Assembly (NCBI GenBank): GCA_044868325.1
Contig: JBIOWI010000387.1
Location: 1-10,858 of the forward strand
DNA length: 10,858 nt
Reading direction: 5' to 3'
From: AWTP1-13 sp044868325
GTDB taxonomy: Bacteria; Pseudomonadota; Alphaproteobacteria; Rhizobiales; Hyphomicrobiaceae
Part shown: positions 5,562-10,858 of the stretch, one piece after another
How the letters are laid out: each line of letters opens with the position of its first letter
How positions within the stretch are numbered: the stretch's first letter is position 1
Position numbers and translations under genes: made by a program
Notes under the pieces: model-generated
The model's database searches: none
What the model was told of the DNA's origin: nothing
What the model saw: only the letters and a program-made list of their open reading frames with translations

Positions 5562-6950
5562 CTACCGCACCGTCAGCGGCAAGCCCAGCAGCGCCCAGTA
5601 GGGCAGGACGAGCAACGACACGAGCAAGGTCAGGGCCAGCATGCCCAGGCCGAGCTTCCACACGTCGGTGCGGTCGAAGGAGCCGCTCTCGTAGGCCATC
5701 AGGTTGGCCGCCGTCTGCACCGGATAGAGGATCACCGCATCCACGGCCATGGTGAGGATGAGCCCGGTGACGACGGGGTTGATGCCGGCGCTGTCGGCAA
5801 CGGTGGCGTTGATGGGCAGCAGCAGGGCAATGCATGCGGCCAGGTTGGTGATCGCCAGGTGCACGAGCACCGACGCCAGCACCATGGCGACGACCAGCAC
5901 CAGGGGGGCGGCGGCGAGGCTCGACAGATGGGCGGTGAAGAGTTGGCCGAGCCAGGCGGCCGCTCCCGTTCGCGTCATCAGGCTCGCCAGCGAGAGCGAG
6001 GTGCCGACGGTGAGGAGGAGGCCCCACGAGAGGCGCTGCTCGAAGGCTTTCCAGTCTATCGCGCCCGTAGCCGGGAGCAGCAGCAGGACAGCGCCGACGA
6101 GCGCAGGGATCGCCGGGGAGAGGCCATGCACCGCGTCCGTCAGCCACAGGAGCGCGGTGATCGCGAGGATGCCGAGCGTGCGCATCTCCGCCGGCGAGAA
6201 CGGCGCACGCTCCGGTGCCACCTCGACCGGCGCGGCAACGCTCTCGAACCTGCCGACCATCAGGCGCAAGACCACAGCGCCGAGGGCCATCAGCGCGTAG
6301 TACGGCACGGCCATCAGCACGAACCAGCCGAGCCACGAGAAACCGCCGATCAGCGTGGCGGCCGTGATCGAGGTGATGCCGCCGGTCAGCAGCGCCGACG
6401 ACGCCAGCGGATTGAGCATGCCGAGCGCCAGCATGACGGCGCACCCGGCGCGCCCCGTCTGGCCGATGCCCATCGAGGCCAGAGCCTCGCGGTAGGCCGG
6501 GATGAGGATGGCGTTGCGGGTGATGGCCGACGGGACCAGCAGCGCCAGCACCGGAAAGCCGGCAACCATCTGGGCATAGAGGCGCGCGGGGCTGCCGCCG
6601 GCCCCGCGCAGGAGAAACCGGGCGGCACGGGTGGCAAGCCCGCTTCTCTCCACCGCCGTCCCGAGAGCCACGGCTCCGATGAGAAAGAAGACCACGTCGC
6701 CTGCAAAGCCGCCGACCGCATCGGCCAGCCGCACGCCCGGGCAAAGGCCGAGCAGGACCAGGACCAGCAGCGCCGTTGCGCCGAGCGGAACCGCCTCGGA
6801 CACCCACAGGACGGTGCCGGCGAGGGTGGCACCCAGCACGGACTGGCCAAGCGGCGTCAGCCCGCCGAGCGGCGGTGCCAGCCGCGCCAGTGCGAATCCG
6901 GCGAGGGCCAGGATCACCCAGGCCGCCTTGGAAACTGGAGTTTTCTGCAT
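5562..6950 (-). CDS. DASS/SLC13-family anion (dicarboxylate-type) transporter
   Basis: A 462-residue inner-membrane protein with about 11-12 hydrophobic segments. Family signatures include VLWVSEAVPLGATALLVLVLL (47-67), GFAGDVVFFLIGAVALGTAVERSGLATRAA (81-110), DWKAFEQRLSWGLLLTVGTSLSLASLM (299-325) and YPVQTAANLMAYESGSFDRTDVWKLG (409-434). These indicate a divalent-anion:Na+ symporter, which usually imports succinate, citrate or related acids. The two places where the family has SNT sodium/substrate motifs read PSAITRNAILIP (140-151) and LAITNLAACIALLLPI (365-380), so both are degenerate and the substrate is uncertain. The ATG at 6948-6950 directly precedes the first membrane segment; the upstream open frame to 7190 runs antisense over lysR and is discarded. 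It is divergent from a LysR gene with a shared operator, so it is probably that regulator's target. Confidence 0.85.
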   Translation of the reverse strand: MQKTPVSKAAWVILALAGFALARLAPPLGGLTPLGQSVLGATLAGTVLWVSEAVPLGATALLVLVLLGLCPGVRLADAVGGFAGDVVFFLIGAVALGTAVERSGLATRAARFLLRGAGGSPARLYAQMVAGFPVLALLVPSAITRNAILIPAYREALASMGIGQTGRAGCAVMLALGMLNPLASSALLTGGITSITAATLIGGFSWLGWFVLMAVPYYALMALGAVVLRLMVGRFESVAAPVEVAPERAPFSPAEMRTLGILAITALLWLTDAVHGLSPAIPALVGAVLLLLPATGAIDWKAFEQRLSWGLLLTVGTSLSLASLMTRTGAAAWLGQLFTAHLSSLAAAPLVLVVAMVLASVLVHLAITNLAACIALLLPINATVADSAGINPVVTGLILTMAVDAVILYPVQTAANLMAYESGSFDRTDVWKLGLGMLALTLLVSLLVLPYWALLGLPLTVR

Positions 6951-7001
6951 GGGTGCTGTTGCCCAGTGCCTTCGGGAAGACGCGAAAGCAAGCCGCGCAT
7001 C

Positions 7002-7030
7002 TGGCCGCTCGGCAAGCGAAGCTTTATGAT
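7002..7030 (+). promoter_or_regulatory. Possible lysR promoter
   Basis: A good -10 box TATGAT (7025-7030, five of six consensus bases) lies 38 bp before the lysR ATG. The -35 position at 17-bp spacing (7002-7007, TGGCCG) is poor. Transcription would begin near 7037, inside the 7035-7053 operator, which would fit autorepression by LysR. Confidence 0.4.
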
Positions 7031-7034
7031 CCCG

Positions 7035-7053
7035 CTGTGAGGAAAGCTCACAG
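7035..7053. promoter_or_regulatory. LysR-type operator, perfect T-N11-A inverted repeat
   Basis: CTGTGAG (7035-7041) and CTCACAG (7047-7053) form a perfect 7-bp inverted repeat around GAAAG. It contains the T-N11-A pattern typical of LysR-family sites (T7038, A7050). It lies in the 118-bp divergent region, 15 bp before lysR and 84 bp before the transporter, where a regulator could control both genes. Confidence 0.7.
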
Positions 7054-7068
7054 GTTCTGGATCGAGCG

Positions 7069-7989
7069 ATGCGCAAGCTTCCGCCCCTGAAGGCGCTGCC
7101 GGCATTCGAGCTGGCGGCCGCGCACGCCAGCTTCAGCGCCGCCGCGCAGGAACTCGGCCTGACGCACGGTGCCGTCAGCCGCCAGATCAAGGCGCTGGAG
7201 GACCACCTGGGCGTGGCGCTGTTCCGGCGGCTGAGCCGGCGCGTAGAGCTGACGGAGGCCGGAGCGGCGCTCCTGCCCGCCGTGCACCAGGCCCTGCATC
7301 ACCTGCAGACGGCGACCGCGCAGATCGCGGCGCAGACCCGGCAGGGCCCGCTGGTGGTCTCCTGCCTCGCCACCTTCATGATGCGCTGGCTGATCCCGCG
7401 GCTCTACGGCTTCGGCAGCGCCAATCCAGGCATCGAGGTGCGCCTGTCCGCGTCGCACCGGCCCGTCGATTTCGCGGGCGACGGCATCGATGTCGCCATA
7501 AGGCTCGACCGGACGGGGTACCGGCGCAGCGTCGCGGTGCACCGGTTCCTGCCGGACCGCATGGGGCCGGTGGCATCGCCCGCCCTGATCGAGCGTCACC
7601 GCGTTCGACGGCCCGGCGATCTCGCACGCCTCACCCTGCTGCACACCGAGACCCGCCCGCAGGCCTGGACAGACTGGCTGCGCCTTGCGAACGCCGGCAG
7701 CATCGACCCGGCCATCGACCCGGCCTGGGGGCCGCGCTTCGAGCACAGCTATTTCCTGCTGGAGGCCGCCGCGGGCGGGCTGGGCGCTGCCATCGGCTCT
7801 TATCCGTTGGTGGAGCAGGACCTTGCCAGCGGGCGGCTCGTGGCCCCCTTCGGCTTCGTGGACAGCGGAGCGTCCTATTGCCTGCTGCACCCCAGGGACA
7901 CGGCCAAGGTGCCCAAGATCGCCGCGTTTCGAGCGTGGATCATGGGGGGTGCAGGTGTCAGACCCTCTGGGTCTGACACCATCGGATGA
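7069..7989 (+). CDS. LysR-family transcriptional regulator, GcvA-like
   Basis: A 306-residue regulator. The N-terminus PPLKALPAFELAAAHASFS begins the winged helix-turn-helix domain, with the recognition helix around LTHGAVSRQIKALEDHLG (31-48). The effector-binding domain runs from about residue 93 (GPLVVSCLATFMMRWLIPRL) to about 290. Start and domain order match GcvA-type LysR proteins. It probably controls the divergent anion transporter through the 7035-7053 operator and may bind a substrate of that transporter. The C-terminus is unusual: the normal FRAWI segment (287-291) is followed by MGGA, and residues 296-306 (GVRPSGSDTIG) are encoded by repeat element copy 2. The stop at 7987-7989 lies in the element's spacer. 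The natural end of the protein has thus been replaced or extended. No strong ribosome site precedes the ATG. Confidence 0.92.
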   Translation: MRKLPPLKALPAFELAAAHASFSAAAQELGLTHGAVSRQIKALEDHLGVALFRRLSRRVELTEAGAALLPAVHQALHHLQTATAQIAAQTRQGPLVVSCLATFMMRWLIPRLYGFGSANPGIEVRLSASHRPVDFAGDGIDVAIRLDRTGYRRSVAVHRFLPDRMGPVASPALIERHRVRRPGDLARLTLLHTETRPQAWTDWLRLANAGSIDPAIDPAWGPRFEHSYFLLEAAAGGLGAAIGSYPLVEQDLASGRLVAPFGFVDSGASYCLLHPRDTAKVPKIAAFRAWIMGGAGVRPSGSDTIG

Positions 7990-8033
7990 ACTGACGCTGG
8001 AGCCATGGTGTCAGACCCGGAGGGTCTGACACC
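7954..8033. repeat. Two-hairpin BIME-like repeat element, copy 2 (inverted relative to copy 1)
   Basis: Hairpin one (7954-7980) has 12-bp arms GGTGTCAGACCC and GGGTCTGACACC with loop TCT. Hairpin two (8007-8033) has the same arms with loop GGA. The spacer, read on the minus strand, contains GGCTCCAGCG, matching AGCTCCAACG in copy 1. With this copy reversed, the two elements align over about 80 bp with the loops in the same order. It fills the junction completely: lysR reads into it at 7954, and the last base (8033) is the G of the RND gene's TAG stop. Confidence 0.95.
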
Positions 8034-10348
8034 TACGCGGCCTTGTGCGGCCAGACCTTGCGGACCAGCATGATGAGGCCCGGGAGGAAGACGAGGTCGG
8101 CGAGCAGCGAGGCCATCAGGGTGATGCCGCACACGAAGCCGAAGATGCGCAAGCTGGGGAGGTCGGAGAACACCGTCACGCCGAGGCCGAAAGCCAACAC
8201 CAGCGTGGTCAATATGATCGCCGGACCCACCAGCACGCGCGCGTTGCGGATGGCGATATCGGCGCGGGGCTCGGTGCGCTCCTCCAGGCGCAGGCGGTTG
8301 AAGAAGTGGATGAGCGAGTCGATGGCGAGGCCGAACACCACCAGCAGCGCCACCACGGAGAAGAACTCCAGGCCGCCGTCGAGCCAGCGCAGGATGGCGC
8401 CCGAGGTCACCACCGGATAGAGCCCCGGCAGCAGGCTGACGAGCCCTACGAACACCGAGCGGAAGGCGAGCGCCAGCAACACTGCAGCGAACGCCACGCA
8501 TATAGGCAGCGCCTCGTTGAGCTGCTGGATCATGCGGGCGCTGTTGCGGGCGGCGATGGCCGGCAGGCCGGTGACGGAGATGGTGAACTCCGGGTGCTCG
8601 TTGCGCAGGCCCTCCAGCGCCTTGTCAACCTTCTCCACCACGGGCAGGATCTGGCTCGAGTCCACGTCGGGCAGGCGGCCCGTGACCAGCACCGACCTTT
8701 CATCCTCGGCGATGAAACGCCGCACGAGGTGCGTGGGCAGCACCTTGACATAGCGCTGCACCGTCTCGATGCGCTCGTCGCCCGCGTCCTTGAGCCAGCG
8801 GCGCAGGCTCTCCAGCGACCACACGTTGCCGAGGCCCGCCTCCTGCTCCAGGATCGCGTGCGCCTTGGCGATGACGGCGATGGGACCGGGCGCATAGAGC
8901 GACTCGCCCGTCTTCCACTCGATCATGACGTGCACCGGGTTGGCGCCGGTGAGCTTCTTGTCGATCTGCTCCGTGGCGCCGAGCGCCTGCTCGCGGTCCG
9001 GCACCATATCGGCCAGGCGATAGCGCGGCTCAAGCTGCAGGTAGGCTTGGCCGAGGTAGAGGAACGAGACCACCGCCACCACCGTGGTCAGGAACGGCCA
9101 GTGCACCACGCGGTCCACGATCCAGCCCACCAGCGCGCCGAGGCCGTCCATGAGGCGGTCGGCAGGGGAGCGGTCGCGCGCCAGCTTGTGCTCGTTGCGG
9201 ATGAGGAACAGCCCCATGAGCGGCAGCACCAGGATCACCGCCACGTACGAGATGCACACCGCCAGCGCCCCCGCGATGCCGAAGGCGCGGATCAGCGCCG
9301 ACTGGGAGATCAGGAGCGCCAGGAACGACAGCAGCGCCACCCCGTGCGCCAGCACGCACGCCGGCCCCACCACCTTCACCGCGAAGCGCACCGCCTGCGC
9401 CTTGGTGTCGCCCTCGCGCAGGCGGATGCGGATGGCCGACACCATCTGCATGCTGTCGGCGAAGCCCATCACCATGACCAGCGGCGTCATGACGTTGAGG
9501 AACAGGTTGAGCTTGAAGTCGAGCCAGCCCAAGAGCCCCAGCGACCACAGCACGGCCAGCACCGGCGGCAGCGCCGCCAGCAGCATCAGCGACACCCGCC
9601 TGAAGAAGATCACGGCGATGGTAGCGCCGAACAGCAGGCCGAGGCCGTTGTAGACGATCTGGTCCCGCTCCACCGCGTTGCGGATCTCGAGTTGCATCAC
9701 CGGCGCGCCGGTGAGATGCGACTTGAGACCGACGGGCTTGAGCTCCTTGGCCAGCATCTCGTTGATGTTGCCGATCACCTGCTTGGCGCCCTGCTCGGCC
9801 ACCGCCTGCCGGTCCAACGCCAGCACGGCCAGGGCCAGCTCGCCGTCGTCGGAGAGAAACTTGCCGGCCACGATCTCGTTGGCTTTGAGCTTGGCGATCA
9901 TGTCGTCGTAGGCGGCGCTATTCTCCGGCAGATCGTCCGGCACGATCGGGGGCGCGTAGCCGGTCTCGTCGGGCTTGCCGCGGGCGGAGAGCATGGACAC
10001 CAGGCCGTCCACGCCGTCGGCGAGTTGTAGATCGACAATTGCGCGGCGGAAGGCCTCGATCTGGGGCCGTTTTAGGAGGTCCTTGCCCTCCACCACCACC
10101 AGCACGTCGTACTCGCTGGAGGGGAAGCGGCGGTCGATCTCTTCGTAGCGGCGGAACTCCGGGGTGTCCGTGCGGAACAGCTCGGAGAGGGAGTCGTCCA
10201 CCTTGAGCCGGGCAAGCCCGAAGGCAGCACCCACCGAGATCAGCAGAATGATGAGAAGGGTGAGCCACGGCCGGCCGAGACCGAGGAAGCCCGCCCGCTC
10301 CAGGCCGAACGCATAGGAGCGTTGCGGCGGGTCGGCAATGGCGTCCAT
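8033..10348 (-). CDS. RND-superfamily exporter with two MMPL/SSD-like halves
   Basis: A 771-residue inner-membrane protein built as two similar halves, each with one membrane helix, a large periplasmic loop and a group of about five helices. The first helix is near 28-45, and the first periplasmic domain runs about 46-230. Helices about 231-385 include GFADSMQM (295-302) with intramembrane Asp298. The second half starts near 418, has a periplasmic domain about 440-610 and helices about 612-765. It contains FGLAIDSLIHFF (672-683) with Asp677. These paired Asp residues are the expected proton-relay positions. It resembles the predicted exporters grouped as COG1033/MMPL and the hopanoid transporter HpnN. 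A lipid or hydrophobic cargo is plausible but unproven, since no hopanoid genes are nearby. The ATG at 10346-10348 is preceded by GAGGGAG; an open extension to 10465 is not supported. The TAG stop is shared with the repeat element. Confidence 0.88.
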   Translation of the reverse strand: MDAIADPPQRSYAFGLERAGFLGLGRPWLTLLIILLISVGAAFGLARLKVDDSLSELFRTDTPEFRRYEEIDRRFPSSEYDVLVVVEGKDLLKRPQIEAFRRAIVDLQLADGVDGLVSMLSARGKPDETGYAPPIVPDDLPENSAAYDDMIAKLKANEIVAGKFLSDDGELALAVLALDRQAVAEQGAKQVIGNINEMLAKELKPVGLKSHLTGAPVMQLEIRNAVERDQIVYNGLGLLFGATIAVIFFRRVSLMLLAALPPVLAVLWSLGLLGWLDFKLNLFLNVMTPLVMVMGFADSMQMVSAIRIRLREGDTKAQAVRFAVKVVGPACVLAHGVALLSFLALLISQSALIRAFGIAGALAVCISYVAVILVLPLMGLFLIRNEHKLARDRSPADRLMDGLGALVGWIVDRVVHWPFLTTVVAVVSFLYLGQAYLQLEPRYRLADMVPDREQALGATEQIDKKLTGANPVHVMIEWKTGESLYAPGPIAVIAKAHAILEQEAGLGNVWSLESLRRWLKDAGDERIETVQRYVKVLPTHLVRRFIAEDERSVLVTGRLPDVDSSQILPVVEKVDKALEGLRNEHPEFTISVTGLPAIAARNSARMIQQLNEALPICVAFAAVLLALAFRSVFVGLVSLLPGLYPVVTSGAILRWLDGGLEFFSVVALLVVFGLAIDSLIHFFNRLRLEERTEPRADIAIRNARVLVGPAIILTTLVLAFGLGVTVFSDLPSLRIFGFVCGITLMASLLADLVFLPGLIMLVRKVWPHKAA

Positions 10349-10521
10349 GGGCTCCCTCGATCCGGCTCGCGCCGCAGCGGCGCGTTTGAGTTGCCCGCCA
10401 TGGCGTGAGCGGGAGAATTGCGAGGCCGCATGGTGACTTGGCCGCCATGCCCGCGCAAGTGGCACTTCCGTGAGCCGCGCGCGACTTCAGGGGGCTGTGA
10501 CCCGGCCACCACCGTCAAGCG

Positions 10522-10550
10522 AGTCCGTTGCCAGCGGCCGCAGTCCGTTG
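10522..10550 (+). repeat. 9-bp direct repeat 20 bp apart upstream of tusA
   Basis: AGTCCGTTG occurs at 10522-10530 and again at 10542-10550. The 20-bp period places both copies on nearly the same face of the helix, as for a tandem-binding regulator. The copies overlap the -35 box and run up to the -10 box of the candidate tusA promoter. Confidence 0.5.
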
Positions 10551-10555
10551 ATAAC
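10528..10555 (+). promoter_or_regulatory. Candidate tusA promoter
   Basis: TTGCCA (10528-10533, five of six -35 consensus bases), a 16-bp spacer and GATAAC (10550-10555, four of six -10 bases) lie 40 bp upstream of the tusA start. The position and spacing are reasonable, and the predicted leader is about 33 bases. Confidence 0.45.
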
Positions 10556-10594
10556 TAGGCGGCCCCGTACACCGATGCAGAGGCCCGCGCCCCT

Positions 10595-10822
10595 ATGCCC
10601 GACAAGACCTTGGATGTGAAAGGCCTCGCCTGCCCGCTCCCCGTGCTGAAAGCCAGGAAGGCGCTATCGGAGCTGCCCAAGGGCGCGACGCTGGAGGTGC
10701 TGTCCGACGACCCCCAGGCACCCGCCGACTTCACCGCCTTCGCCGAGAGCACCGGCAATGCTCTGATCGAGCACACCGAGACCGGCGGCGTGCACCGCTT
10801 CCTGCTGCGGCATTCGGCGTAG
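10595..10822 (+). CDS. tusA: TusA/SirA-family sulfur-carrier protein
   Basis: A 75-residue protein matching the usual TusA length (about 75-85). The signature CPLPVLKARKAL begins at the persulfide-carrying Cys13, preceded by LDVKGLA. The second conserved part, LEVLSDDPQAPADFTAF (33-49), and the final strands GGVHRFLLRHS complete the small two-layer fold. Family members relay sulfur from a cysteine desulfurase to tRNA thiolation, molybdenum cofactor or other sulfur acceptors in the cytoplasm; nothing here says which. The ATG at 10595 is preceded by AGAGG at 10579-10583. It is divergent from the RND exporter, with a 246-bp intergenic region, and has no sulfur-metabolism partner in view. Paralogues such as YeeD or YedF share the motif, so the exact subfamily is uncertain. 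Confidence 0.9.
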   Translation: MPDKTLDVKGLACPLPVLKARKALSELPKGATLEVLSDDPQAPADFTAFAESTGNALIEHTETGGVHRFLLRHSA

Positions 10823-10831
10823 GCTCCGGAC

Positions 10832-10844
10832 GGGGTCAGACCCC
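10832..10844. repeat. Short palindrome related to the two-hairpin element
   Basis: GGGGTC-A-GACCCC is a perfect 13-bp palindrome 9 bp after the tusA stop. It shares the core GTCAGACCC with the four hairpins of the larger repeat. It may be another member of the same REP-like family or a partial unit continuing past the window edge; it could also act as a 3' end hairpin for tusA. Confidence 0.5.
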
Positions 10845-10858
10845 TCGCCGCTATGCTG

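Noticed and set aside
5113..5601. A 162-codon plus-strand open frame across the AT-rich island
   Set aside because: It has no ribosome site, its sequence resembles no known family, it crosses several inverted repeats and the base composition changes sharply within it.
5859..7040. A 393-codon plus-strand open frame
   Set aside because: It is antisense to the anion transporter and has the same low-complexity composition; the transporter frame has clear family motifs.
8045..10030. A 661-codon open frame on the plus strand
   Set aside because: It lies fully antisense to the RND exporter, is dominated by His, Arg, Gln and Glu as expected for the complement of GC-rich membrane-protein codons, and has no recognisable domain.
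10349..10465. A 39-residue N-terminal extension of the RND exporter
   Set aside because: The inner ATG at 10346-10348 has a strong GAGGGAG ribosome site, and the extension is a cationic, low-complexity stretch with no signal-like feature.

Overview
The window is GC-rich, densely packed bacterial DNA that looks alphaproteobacterial, probably Hyphomicrobiales (Rhizobiales). This rests on high third-position GC, two small Omp25/Omp31-like outer-membrane barrels with a WxGxY motif after the signal peptide, a MmsA of the GGAKNH type, and a GcvA-like LysR regulator. The taxonomic call is an inference; there is no rRNA or other marker gene here.

Layout. Bases 1-822 (+) hold the end of a PfkB-family sugar kinase (probably KdgK) overlapping by ATGA a KDPG aldolase (Eda), a 2-keto-3-deoxy-sugar catabolic pair. 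Bases 849-1775 (-) hold a compact vapB-vapB'-vapC toxin-antitoxin operon in which the antitoxin has been tandemly duplicated. The second copy has lost its DNA-binding N-terminus, and all three genes are joined by start/stop overlaps. Bases 1789-3300 (-) encode methylmalonate-semialdehyde dehydrogenase. A 391-bp gap with a structured region precedes a + strand outer-membrane barrel (3692-4462), which converges on a second barrel on the - strand (4567-5094). A 467-bp gap with an AT-rich island follows. Then come a divergent pair, a DASS/SLC13-type anion transporter (-, 5562-6950) and its likely LysR regulator (+, 7069-7989), with a perfect T-N11-A operator between them. An RND/MMPL-type exporter (-, 8033-10348) and a divergent TusA-family sulfur carrier (+, 10595-10822) close the window.

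The most striking non-genic feature is a roughly 80-bp two-hairpin repeat present twice, in opposite orientations, at both convergent gene junctions (4479-4561 and 7954-8033). All four hairpins share the same 12-bp arms, and the spacers between hairpins are also related, so the mobile unit is the whole pair, like a BIME. The second copy fills the whole space between lysR and the RND gene: it supplies the last 11 residues of the LysR protein and the last base of the RND stop codon. A shorter palindrome with a related core lies just after tusA. No transposase for it lies in the window.

The genes form several unrelated small transcription units (sugar-acid catabolism, valine/inositol catabolism, envelope proteins, anion uptake, lipid or hydrophobe export, sulfur transfer) rather than one pathway.
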